Below, one piece after another: positions 1 through 6,263 of a stretch of 9,172 nucleotides of DNA. A model generated the notes under the pieces. It was not told the origin of the DNA. It ran no database searches and was given only the letters and a program-made list of their open reading frames with translations. The stretch spans positions 1 to 9,172 of the forward strand of contig JAPKEI010000094.1 of assembly GCA_028872685.1 (NCBI GenBank), written 5' to 3'. The position numbers and the translations under genes are program-made. How positions within the stretch are numbered: position 1 is the stretch's first letter; each line of letters starts with the position of its first letter. This stretch comes from Verrucomicrobiota bacterium (GTDB lineage: Bacteria > Verrucomicrobiota > Verrucomicrobiia > Limisphaerales > UBA1100).

Positions 1-491
1 ACGGCGATGCCGTCGTTAATCAAACTCTCGCCTTCAATAATAATTCCCAACCGTTTGGACACGGTAAATTCCTTGAAGATCGCAACCACCGAAATGGGAT
101 CCGTGGCCGCCAACATCGCCGCCGCCAGCAGCACCAACTGCCAGCTAAACCCCAGCGAGAACAATTCACCCACGCCCATAAATAGCAAGGTGGTGAGCAG
201 CATCCCCACGATCACGCCCGGAATGGCGAGGAATAAAATTGCGCGTTTATTATTAAGGAATGATTTCAGGTCCACGTGAAACGCCGCTTCAAAAAGTAAA
301 ATCGGCAAAAATAATTGCAGCAACAATTCCGGTGTAAGTTTGAAGTTAAGCCCCAACGTCTCTGCCGCCGACAACGCACTTACGATCAAGCCCGCCACCA
401 CCAACACCACCGTGTAAGGCAACCGCAACCGCTTCGCCAACAACGCCATGCCGCAGGCCACAATTAATATAGCAACAAATGAAACAGCCAT
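1..491 (-). CDS. CPA1-family Na+/H+ antiporter, N-terminal part (cut by window edge)
   Basis: This is a polytopic inner-membrane cation/proton antiporter of the CPA1 (NhaP/NHE-like) type, which exchanges Na+ (or K+) for H+ in pH and salt balance. Only the first 163 residues are present; the C-terminal part lies left of base 1. Hydrophobic segments fall near residues 2-19, 26-43, 54-70, 84-108 and 115-137. Two signatures are visible: the T130-D131-P132 motif in the unwound helix, and G154-E155-S156 followed by N159-D160, the Asn-Asp ion-binding pair that marks CPA1 in place of the Asp-Asp of CPA2. The ATG at 491-489 is the first possible start, because an in-frame TAA lies two codons upstream. 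No good Shine-Dalgarno is seen; an AGG sits about 13 bases upstream. It lies 40 bases downstream of the FmdB-like gene on the same strand, so the two may share a transcript. The exact ion cannot be told from this fragment. Confidence 0.92.
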   Translation of the reverse strand, partial: MAVSFVAILIVACGMALLAKRLRLPYTVVLVVAGLIVSALSAAETLGLNFKLTPELLLQLFLPILLFEAAFHVDLKSFLNNKRAILFLAIPGVIVGMLLTTLLFMGVGELFSLGFSWQLVLLAAAMLAATDPISVVAIFKEFTVSKRLGIIIEGESLINDGIA

Positions 492-499
492 TGGTTTTT

Positions 500-527
500 A
501 AATCCTAAATGCTAAATCCAAATTTCT
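500..527. repeat. Degenerate 7-bp tandem repeat, four units
   Basis: Four consecutive 7-bp units start at 500, 507, 514 and 521, with consensus aaatcct (agg-attt on the other strand). The second unit differs at position 5, the third at position 7, and the fourth at positions 5 to 7. The run fills most of the 40-base spacer between the FmdB-like stop and the antiporter start, so it would lie in the untranslated leader of the antiporter. Its role is unknown; it could be a slippage-born microsatellite or a member of a dispersed intergenic family. Confidence 0.6.
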
Positions 528-531
528 GAAA

Positions 532-1044
532 TCACATATCATAAAGCCCACCATCCCGCGTGTAGCCTCCGCCACCCATTCCGCCCGCGCCGGCACCTTC
601 CTCCGGCCCCATAAATTCATCAAAAACCTCGCCCATGTCGGCCTCAATTTTTTCAGGATCCTCGCCAGCTTCCAAGCGCTTGATAGCGTCATTCATTTCC
701 TTAGGCATCGCATCGGCCGGCATCAGATCCTGCATCTTGCGCATCATATGCGCCATATGTTTGGGATTGTTCTCATCGAGATGCCCCATATCGCGCTCCA
801 TCTCGCGCATGGCGTTTTGCACGCGCGGATCGTCCATATCCGGCACCCCATCGGGCGTGCCCTCGCCAGCCAAAGCGGCAGCAGGTTCGGCGGCGCCTTT
901 GAGCGCGGCGAATGGGCTGACCTCTTTCACCATCTTTTTGCCACCGCATTGGGGGCACTTGGGCCGGCGCGTGGGCTGGAGGCGGCGAGAGAGGAATTGG
1001 AAAATCCTCCGACACTCGGGACAAGCATATTCAAAAATCGGCAT
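532..1044 (-). CDS. FmdB-type zinc-ribbon protein with Met-rich C-terminal region
   Basis: This is a 170-residue protein with the FmdB/putative regulatory zinc-ribbon N-terminus: it begins MPIFEYACPEC, with Cys8, Cys11, Cys30 and Cys33 as the expected Zn ligands. The family function is not firmly known; it is often annotated as a regulator. After the ribbon comes an Ala-rich linker (about 45-62), then a helical region (about 70-145) with 'MRKMQ' and an 'RLEAGEDPEKIE' segment typical of the longer FmdB-like proteins, and a glycine-rich tail (150-166). Methionine is unusually frequent (17 of 170), including an H96-M97-x-H99-M100-M101 cluster. I chose the ATG at 1044-1042 because family members start MPxYEY at the first residue and AAAGGG lies just upstream; the open frame continues upstream to 1254 but would run into the divergent lipoprotein gene. 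The antiporter follows 40 bases downstream. A metal-related role is only a guess. Confidence 0.85.
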   Translation of the reverse strand: MPIFEYACPECRRIFQFLSRRLQPTRRPKCPQCGGKKMVKEVSPFAALKGAAEPAAALAGEGTPDGVPDMDDPRVQNAMREMERDMGHLDENNPKHMAHMMRKMQDLMPADAMPKEMNDAIKRLEAGEDPEKIEADMGEVFDEFMGPEEGAGAGGMGGGGYTRDGGLYDM

Positions 1045-1095
1045 CGCGACGCCCTTTATTTCCACTAACTCGACCGGCACGTCAAGTGGGTTGGA

Positions 1096-1124
1096 TTGAC
1101 AACCGACCCCTTTGCTATTAAATT
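1096..1124 (+). promoter_or_regulatory. Candidate sigma70-type promoter of the repeat lipoprotein
   Basis: A perfect -35 box TTGACA (1096-1101) is followed after 17 bases by a 4-of-6 -10 box TAAATT (1119-1124). Transcription would start close to base 1130, the A of the chosen ATG, giving a leaderless or almost leaderless mRNA. No Shine-Dalgarno lies before that ATG, which fits. The spacer 1045-1129 must also hold the divergent FmdB promoter, for which only a weak TTGACG is visible on the other strand. Confidence 0.4.
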
Positions 1125-1129
1125 GCGGC

Positions 1130-2275
1130 ATGATACGAGGCGGCGTGCTGACGCTCATCATCGCGATTGTAGCCCTGTTTGGTGCGGGTTGCTCGGGCGA
1201 CAAAGACAAGGTAGAATACTTTTCCACCGACCAATTGTTGATGAGCGAGGGCAAGTTTTATGCCCTCGGGGAATCGGAACCCTACACCGGCATGGTGGTA
1301 GATTGGCACGACAACGGCCAGAAACAATATGAGGCGCAGATGGTGGATGGCGTGGCCGAGGGTAAGTCGGTAGAGTGGTATGAAAATGGACAAAAAATGA
1401 CCGAGGTGACGCTGAAGGACGGTCAACCCGTGGGCACCCTAACCGGCTGGCATTCCAACGGTGCCAAGCAGTTTGAAATGCCGCTGCACGCAGGCCAACC
1501 GCACGGGTTGCTAACCGAGTACGACACCGGTAACCGACGACTCAACACCACCCGATACGTTGGCGGTCTGCGCGAAGGCGAGGCCACCGGCTACAATGAG
1601 GAAGGTCAAAAAACTTGGGAATGCAACTACCGCGATAACATTTTGGAAGGTGATTTCGTTGAGTACCATCCCAATGGCCGCCACAGCAGCCGCACCCCAT
1701 ACCAACACGGCAAACCAAACGGAATGGCAGAAGGCTGGTTTTTGGATGGGAAAAAATCATGGACCGCCGAGTGGAAAGGTCAAAAGCCGATCGGGGTGCA
1801 TCAAAGCTGGCACCCCAACGGCAAGCTCCAGCGCAAGCAGATTTTCAACAACGGCTTGCTGTCGCTCTACACCGAATGGCACGCGAACGGCCAAAAGACG
1901 GTGGAGGCAAATTATCGCGGAACCGCATTGGTGACCCAAAAACGGTGGGATGCCGACGGCAAGCTGTTGCTGTCAGAAGGCGGTGCGGCCGCTCCATCAC
2001 CCAATCTGCCGCCCGCGCGCAAGCCGGATCCGCCCAAACCTAATCCCTTTTCCGCAGGCCGCCGCACTCCGTGGGTCTCCGGCCAAATCAATCGTGTTTA
2101 TAAAGACAAGGCCGCCGATGTGGTTCAATCTGCCTTTGGCACACCCGACGAGAAACAGGGCAACGTGTGGGTGTATAAAAATCTTACCATTATCAATGTC
2201 GCCACCCGCCAGCGCTTCACCACCGCGCACTTCTACATCAGCAAAGGCAAGGTGATTTTGGTGGAGGAAAAATAG
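1130..2275 (+). CDS. Probable lipoprotein with ten MORN_2/YwqK-like repeats and a BamE-like C-terminal domain
   Basis: This is a 381-residue exported protein. Residues 1-20 form a signal peptide (hydrophobic 6-19) ending in G-A-G before Cys21. This is a loose lipobox, since the -3 residue is Gly rather than Leu, so lipid anchoring is likely but not certain. Residues 52-280 contain ten repeats of the 'W.x.NGQK..E..Y.dG...G' kind, with anchoring aromatics W59, W83, W107, Y131, Y155, Y179, W203, W227, W250 and W273. Eight repeats step by exactly 24 residues, then 23 and 23. This is the MORN_2 repeat that databases often label 'YwqK family antitoxin'; nothing nearby looks like a toxin. A proline-rich linker (about 289-306) leads to a final domain (315-381) with 'FGTPDEKQG', 'VWVYKN' and 'HFYISKGKVILVE', which resembles the BamE/SmpA fold. 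The ATG at 1130 is preferred over an upstream TTG at 1112 because it places the signal peptide at the N-terminus. The likely site is the periplasmic face of an envelope membrane; its function is unknown. Confidence 0.82.
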   Translation: MIRGGVLTLIIAIVALFGAGCSGDKDKVEYFSTDQLLMSEGKFYALGESEPYTGMVVDWHDNGQKQYEAQMVDGVAEGKSVEWYENGQKMTEVTLKDGQPVGTLTGWHSNGAKQFEMPLHAGQPHGLLTEYDTGNRRLNTTRYVGGLREGEATGYNEEGQKTWECNYRDNILEGDFVEYHPNGRHSSRTPYQHGKPNGMAEGWFLDGKKSWTAEWKGQKPIGVHQSWHPNGKLQRKQIFNNGLLSLYTEWHANGQKTVEANYRGTALVTQKRWDADGKLLLSEGGAAAPSPNLPPARKPDPPKPNPFSAGRRTPWVSGQINRVYKDKAADVVQSAFGTPDEKQGNVWVYKNLTIINVATRQRFTTAHFYISKGKVILVEEK

Positions 2276-3022
2276 CTACTTCCGCTGGTGCTGCAGAAAC
2301 CACTTGTAGAGTTCCGGGTTTGCGTAGGTTTTCGTCCACGAATCATGCTGCGCCTCCGGATACACCGTGAGCTTCGGCCCGGGATGGCCGAATTTTTTTA
2401 TGGACGTCACCATCCGCTCACTTTCAGCCAGCGGCACCACCGTGTCTTTCGCTCCGTGAAACGCCCATATCCCCAAGGTACTCAGTGCTTTGCCCTTCGC
2501 CCCACCAGCATTGTACGCCTTGATAAAATCACCGCCTCCGCAGATCGGGGCAATCGCCGCAAAACGATCGCAATGCGTGAGCCCGAGGCTCCACGTCCCG
2601 TAGCCGCCCATGCTCAATCCGGTAAGGTACAGGCGCGTTTCATCCGCATTATAACGTTTCACCACATCATTAAGCAGCGTAATGAGCAGTTCATCATTCC
2701 ATATCGTTTCGCGCGGGCATTGGGGGGAAACAATGATGAACTCCATCGCTTTACCCTGCTCAACCAACTTGGGAGGGCCATGCACCTTCACGCGGTCGAG
2801 ATTGTCGCCCCGCTCACCCGCGCCGTGCAGGAACATAATAAGTGGCCATTTTTTCTTCGACTTGGTCGTGTGGCCCTCGGGCAGATACAATAAAAATTTT
2901 ACATCCAATTCACGCTTGGATTTTACGACAAGTTTGTTTTGGGTTTGCACGGCTGCAGGGACTGATCCGGCAAAGGCGATCACCACGACCGTCAAAGTGA
3001 GGATTGGGAAAATACGTTTCAT
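2276..3022 (-). CDS. Secreted alpha/beta hydrolase (esterase/phospholipase-like, prolyl oligopeptidase clan)
   Basis: This is a 248-residue secreted serine hydrolase. Residues 1-24 form a Sec signal peptide (charged KR, hydrophobic 5-19, VPAA near the cut). The mature part has the alpha/beta-hydrolase order: the oxyanion-side H66-G67 after strand 'WPLIMFL', the nucleophile elbow G135-L136-S137-M138-G139, the acid D193 in 'HGAKDTVVP', and the catalytic H226 in 'EAQHDSW'. This architecture matches single-domain enzymes annotated as dienelactone hydrolase, PHB-depolymerase-like esterase or phospholipase/carboxylesterase. The substrate is probably an ester, perhaps of plant or algal polymers, but cannot be read from sequence. 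It lies 62 bases downstream of the DUF4177-like gene on the same strand and may be co-transcribed with it. Its TAG stop directly abuts the TAG of the convergent lipoprotein gene. No Shine-Dalgarno is evident before the ATG at 3022. Confidence 0.85.
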   Translation of the reverse strand: MKRIFPILTLTVVVIAFAGSVPAAVQTQNKLVVKSKRELDVKFLLYLPEGHTTKSKKKWPLIMFLHGAGERGDNLDRVKVHGPPKLVEQGKAMEFIIVSPQCPRETIWNDELLITLLNDVVKRYNADETRLYLTGLSMGGYGTWSLGLTHCDRFAAIAPICGGGDFIKAYNAGGAKGKALSTLGIWAFHGAKDTVVPLAESERMVTSIKKFGHPGPKLTVYPEAQHDSWTKTYANPELYKWFLQHQRK

Positions 3023-3084
3023 GCCGCACCCAGCTTTTGCCGGGAACGGCGGGGCGTCAAGTTTTCCGTGGCTCTTTTTGTGGA

Positions 3085-3351
3085 TTAGCGCATAGCGCGG
3101 CGGAACATATAGCCGCCCGTGCCCGCCTGAACCATGTCCCAGCCATCACGGCCAAGGTCGTTCATTAGCTTGGCCTGCAGCAGTCGTGGTCCGCTGGCGT
3201 CGTTTGGATCGATGGGCTCAAACTTCACCCAACGTTGCTCCACGTACAGGTACTCCCAGCGTGGGTTCTTAGGCGCCTGCGCCTGCCCCATCACCACTAA
3301 CACAGCGGCCGCCATCGCCGCTCCAATCAAATATGGCCGAATGTTTTTCAT
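3085..3351 (-). CDS. Small exported DUF4177-like protein
   Basis: This is an 88-residue protein. Residues 1-26 are a signal peptide or single membrane anchor (hydrophobic 8-21, ending GQAQA). The rest shows the DUF4177 pattern: an opening W32-E33-Y34 strand, a central 'MNDLGRDGWDMV' (63-74), and a closing 'YMFRR' (81-85). The family has no established biochemical role. The ATG at 3351 is chosen because it puts the signal peptide at the start; the frame is open to a GTG at 3378, but that would add nine residues before the signal peptide. GGAGG lies at 3358-3354, only two bases before this ATG, which is too close for normal use. It is separated from kdsD by 86 bases holding a promoter-like sequence, so it probably begins a new transcript that continues into the hydrolase gene. 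Confidence 0.7.
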   Translation of the reverse strand: MKNIRPYLIGAAMAAAVLVVMGQAQAPKNPRWEYLYVEQRWVKFEPIDPNDASGPRLLQAKLMNDLGRDGWDMVQAGTGGYMFRRAMR

Positions 3352-3353
3352 CA

Positions 3354-3358
3354 CCTCC
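3354..3358 (-). promoter_or_regulatory. Shine-Dalgarno core with abnormal 2-base spacing
   Basis: GGAGG on the minus strand is followed by only TG before the ATG at 3351. It is the best anti-Shine-Dalgarno match in the window, yet its spacing is well below the usual 5-9 bases. It may be chance, or it may indicate initiation that does not rely on it. Confidence 0.35.
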
Positions 3359-3360
3359 GG

Positions 3361-3389
3361 ATGATAACGTAGAAGCACCAGAACACCAA
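3361..3389 (-). promoter_or_regulatory. Candidate promoter for the DUF4177-like gene and hydrolase
   Basis: On the minus strand, TTGGTG (3389-3384) and TATCAT (3366-3361, 5 of 6 to the -10 consensus) are spaced by exactly 17 bases. The -35 match is weak (3 of 6). Transcription would start near 3354, only a few bases before the ATG at 3351. This would separate these two genes from the scpA-kdsD operon upstream. Confidence 0.35.
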
Positions 3390-3437
3390 GTTAGTAAAAT
3401 GGAATTATCGGACCCTTGGGATTCTGGCGATTAGATG

Positions 3438-4421
3438 TTACGCCAATTTCAACTTGGGTAAATCCTGCGAATCGATGAGGCCGACGGGTTTGCGTTGGGC
3501 GTCGACGACGATGAGATCATCGATTTTGCGGGTGTTGAAAATTTTGAGGGCTTCGACTGCGAGGGCATTTTCGCGGAGGGTGGTGGGTTTGGCGGTCATC
3601 ACTTTGGCGAGGGGCAGCTGGAGCACGGCGTCGCCGGCCTTGGTCATGTGACGGCGCAGATCGCCATCGGTGAACACGCCGACGAGTTTCCCAGTGCTGC
3701 CCAGCACGCACACACTGCCACATTTGGCGCGTGTCATCACCAGCAAGGCTTCGCGGACGGAGGCGGTGCGTGGCGCGGTGGCAAGGCGTTTGCCGGTGCG
3801 CATGATGTCGCGCGCGTGCAGCAACAATGCTCGGCCGATGGCGCCGGAGGGATGGTACTTGGCGAAATCTTTTTTCTTAAACCCACGCGCCTGCAACAGC
3901 GCCATTGCCAACGCATCGCCCAGTGCGAGCATCGCGGTGGTACTGGCGGTAGGGGCGAGGTTGAACGGGCACGCTTCTTTGGGCACGCGGGCGTTGAGCA
4001 CCACATCGCTGAGCTTGGCGAGCGATGACTTGGGTGCGCCGGTGAGCGCGATAATTTGCACGGGGAAGCGCTTGACCGCACCGATGAGATTGATGAGCTC
4101 TTCGGACTCACCGGAATAGCTGAGTGCCAGCACCACATCGCCGTCATCCAGCAAACCGATGTCGCCGTGCAAGGCATTGGCGGGATCGAGCAACACGCTG
4201 GTGGCACCAGTGCTGTTAAAAGTGGCGGCCATTTTCTGGCCGATATTGCCGCTCTTGCCGATTCCCACGACGACGAGCTTGTTCCGGCGCGAAAGCGCCT
4301 CAGCCAACGTCTCCACCGCGAGCGTGAACTGCGCATCGAGCTGCGCCCGCACGGCCTTGAGTCCAGCCAACTCGATATCGATCACTTGTTTCGCGAGCGC
4401 AAGTGGGGTTTTGGATTTCAT
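3438..4421 (-). CDS. kdsD: D-arabinose 5-phosphate isomerase (KdsD/KpsF family)
   Basis: This cytoplasmic enzyme interconverts D-ribulose 5-phosphate and D-arabinose 5-phosphate, the first committed step toward Kdo for lipopolysaccharide. At 327 residues it has the full family length. The SIS domain covers about 35-175, with 'GIGKSGNIG' (53-61), 'ALHGDIG' (83-89), 'SYSGESEEL' (101-109), 'LAPTASTTA' (155-163) and 'HPSGAIGR' (190-197). By spacing to the E. coli enzyme (K59, E111, E152, H193) the catalytic positions are K56, E108, E149 and H190, all present. Two CBS domains follow (about 207-262 and 272-327). The start codon is 11 bases after the pheA stop, so it is the last gene of the scpA-scpB-pheA-kdsD cluster. 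No strong Shine-Dalgarno precedes it. A capsule-type paralog (KpsF) or GutQ cannot be separated from KdsD by sequence alone, but no capsule genes are seen nearby. Confidence 0.95.
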   Translation of the reverse strand: MKSKTPLALAKQVIDIELAGLKAVRAQLDAQFTLAVETLAEALSRRNKLVVVGIGKSGNIGQKMAATFNSTGATSVLLDPANALHGDIGLLDDGDVVLALSYSGESEELINLIGAVKRFPVQIIALTGAPKSSLAKLSDVVLNARVPKEACPFNLAPTASTTAMLALGDALAMALLQARGFKKKDFAKYHPSGAIGRALLLHARDIMRTGKRLATAPRTASVREALLVMTRAKCGSVCVLGSTGKLVGVFTDGDLRRHMTKAGDAVLQLPLAKVMTAKPTTLRENALAVEALKIFNTRKIDDLIVVDAQRKPVGLIDSQDLPKLKLA

Positions 4422-4432
4422 GGTCGGGATGC

Positions 4433-5494
4433 TCAGCCGGAGTTGGGATACGAGCCGAGAATTTTTACGAAGCTGCAGGTTTCGCTAAGCTTGGCGATGG
4501 CTTTGGCTACTTTGGGGTCTTCGAAATGGCCGTCGACATCGACGAAAAAAATGTATTCCCACGCCTTGCGTTTGCTGGGGCGTGATTCGATTTTGGTCAT
4601 ATTCAGGCGGTGCGTGCGGAAGGGCTGCAGCGCGTTGTGGAGCGCGCCGACCTTGTCGTTTATGCTGAACATCAGGCTGGTGCGGTCATTGGCCGAGGGG
4701 GCGGCGCATCCGCCGCCGAGCACAAGGAAGCGCGTGGCGTTGCCGCTGTGATCCTGCACGCCGGCTTCGATGATGTTGAGTTTGTATTTCTCGGCGGCCA
4801 GCGAGCTGGAAATGGCGGCGGCCGTTTTGCTCTTGGCGGCGAGCGCGGCGGCGGCGGTGGTGGAGCTGCTGCCAATGAACTCCACGCGCGGCATGGTTTC
4901 GCGCACCCAATTGCGGCACTGCGCGTAGGCTTGCGGATGGGAGTAAAGTTTTTTGATATCCTTCAACGCGCCTTTGCCAATGAGGCAATGCTCGATGGGC
5001 ATAATGATTTGCGCGACGATTTTCAACGGGCTATCGACGAACATATCGAGCGTGTGGGTGACGACGCCTTCGGTTGTATTCTCAACGGGCACGACGCCGT
5101 ACTCGGCGCGGTTTTTTTCCACCTCGGCAAAAACTTCGGCGATGGTTTTCTGCGGGGAATAGCCGAGGCTGGTGCCGAAGCGGCGCACGGCGGCTTGGTG
5201 CGTGTACGTGGCTTCGGGGCCGAGGAAAGCGATCTTGAAAGTTTTTTGCAGCGCAATAGAGCTACTCATCACTTCGCGATAAATATGGCCTAGCGATTCA
5301 TCTGAGATAGGACCGTCGTTGAGCTTGCGGATGCGGCGCAGGAGGGCTTGCTCGCGGTCGGGTTGGTAAGTGGATTTGCTGCCGGCGAGTTTGGCTTTGC
5401 CGATGCCGATCACGTGCTTGGTGCGACGGTTGAGCAGCTTCACGATTTGGGCGTCGAGCTTGTCAATCGCCGCGCGATGTTTTTGGATGCTCAT
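4433..5494 (-). CDS. pheA: Bifunctional chorismate mutase / prephenate dehydratase
   Basis: This enzyme converts chorismate to prephenate and then to phenylpyruvate, the committed route to phenylalanine. At 353 residues it carries all three domains. The AroQ-type chorismate mutase is at 1-85, with R7, R24, K35, R47-E48, S79 and Q83 matching the E. coli active-site set. The prephenate dehydratase is at about 87-262, with 'GPEATYTHQAA' (92-102), 'VENTTEG' (137-143) and the T254-R255-F256 motif. The ACT regulatory domain is at about 272-350, with 'GALHNAL' (283-289) and E303-S304-R305-P306, the elements that bind phenylalanine, so feedback inhibition is expected. Its ATG lies two bases after the scpB TAA, giving the junction TAACGATG, which implies translational coupling. 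I see no leader peptide or attenuator before it; control is probably through the enzyme rather than the operon. Confidence 0.97.
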   Translation of the reverse strand: MSIQKHRAAIDKLDAQIVKLLNRRTKHVIGIGKAKLAGSKSTYQPDREQALLRRIRKLNDGPISDESLGHIYREVMSSSIALQKTFKIAFLGPEATYTHQAAVRRFGTSLGYSPQKTIAEVFAEVEKNRAEYGVVPVENTTEGVVTHTLDMFVDSPLKIVAQIIMPIEHCLIGKGALKDIKKLYSHPQAYAQCRNWVRETMPRVEFIGSSSTTAAAALAAKSKTAAAISSSLAAEKYKLNIIEAGVQDHSGNATRFLVLGGGCAAPSANDRTSLMFSINDKVGALHNALQPFRTHRLNMTKIESRPSKRKAWEYIFFVDVDGHFEDPKVAKAIAKLSETCSFVKILGSYPNSG

Positions 5495-5496
5495 CG

Positions 5497-6261
5497 TTAT
5501 TTGGATGCCTCTTCCACAACTTCATCTTCATCATCATCGCCGTCATCCTCGAATTCGTCTTCGTCGTATTCCTCTTCAGCCTCGGCGGCTTCGGTGGCGA
5601 GTTCGCCGGCATCGCTGTCTTTGGCGGTGGTGACTTCTTCGAGACTCATTTGCTCCGGAGCATCATCGTCGTCACCGGTCGTTACCGGCGCTTCCGGTTT
5701 AGTGATGGGCACCTGACGCAGTTCTTCAGCATCAGGCAATTCCTCAAGGCTGCGCAGACCGAAGTATTCGAGGAACAACTGTGTGGTGCCGTAGGTTTGC
5801 GGGCGCCCGGGCGCATCGGCGCGGCCGGTCACTTCCACAAGCTCCCGATCGGTGAGAGTTCCGATGACGCCATCGACGGACACGCCGCGAATCTCTTCCA
5901 TCTGCGCGCGCGTGAGCGGCTGGCGATAAGCGATGATCGCCAGCGTTTCCAGCGCCGGCTTGGAGAGACGCGTGGGGCGATTCTTCACGCCGACCAGCGC
6001 GCGCACCCACGGCGCGTGAGCGGGTTGGGTGACGAACTGCCACGCGCCGGCCACGCACACGAGGCGATAGCTGCGGCCGAGGCCTTCGACTTCGCCGACC
6101 AGAATTTCCAGCGCGGCGGTGATGCCTTTGGTTTTCGCGCCGGCGTGTTCCTTGCCATCGGCTTCCTCGCCGGCTTGGCGCAGGATGTCCTGCAGCTCCT
6201 TGGCGCTGAGCGGTTTTTGCGAGGAAAATAAAATTGCCTCAAGTGTGTCCTTAAGTTCCAT
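5497..6261 (-). CDS. scpB: Segregation and condensation protein B, with long acidic tail
   Basis: ScpB is the winged-helix (kite) partner that binds ScpA in the SMC-ScpAB condensin, which compacts and separates replicated chromosomes. The first winged-helix domain spans about 3-90, and the second about 99-176 with the family's best-conserved stretch: 'LSKPALETLAIIAYRQPLTR' (99-118), then 'IRG' and 'GRPQTYGTT' (152-160). Two features are unusual. A charged insertion (about 33-46) sits within the first domain, and an extension of about 75 residues (180-254) follows the second. The extension is rich in Asp and Glu (for example 'DEDEFEDDGDDDEDE', 234-248) and low in complexity. Typical ScpB proteins are about 180-200 residues. 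The start ATG lies two bases after the scpA TAA with the same TAACGATG junction as scpB-pheA, and no Shine-Dalgarno is visible, so translation probably depends on scpA. Confidence 0.95.
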   Translation of the reverse strand: MELKDTLEAILFSSQKPLSAKELQDILRQAGEEADGKEHAGAKTKGITAALEILVGEVEGLGRSYRLVCVAGAWQFVTQPAHAPWVRALVGVKNRPTRLSKPALETLAIIAYRQPLTRAQMEEIRGVSVDGVIGTLTDRELVEVTGRADAPGRPQTYGTTQLFLEYFGLRSLEELPDAEELRQVPITKPEAPVTTGDDDDAPEQMSLEEVTTAKDSDAGELATEAAEAEEEYDEDEFEDDGDDDEDEVVEEASK

Positions 6262-6263
6262 CG

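Noticed and set aside
1045..1254. N-terminal extension of the FmdB-like protein to base 1254
   Set aside because: The extension would overlap the divergent lipoprotein gene and precede the conserved MPIFEY start of the family, and it has no recognisable content.
1280..1969. Toxin-antitoxin system based on the YwqK label
   Set aside because: The protein has a signal peptide, and neither neighbour resembles a toxin; the label follows only from the shared repeat.
3022..3084. Promoter before the alpha/beta hydrolase
   Set aside because: A TTGACG is present on the minus strand, but at 17 bases the -10 position reads AAAGCT, which is too poor to support.
3379..3437. Intrinsic terminator after kdsD
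   Set aside because: Only a three-pair CCC/GGG stem and no clear U-run are seen.
3495..4751. Plus-strand frames of 177 and 231 codons opposite kdsD and pheA
   Set aside because: They mirror third-codon-position GC bias of two well-conserved genes; their translations are low-complexity Gly/Ala/His/Glu-rich and show no motif.
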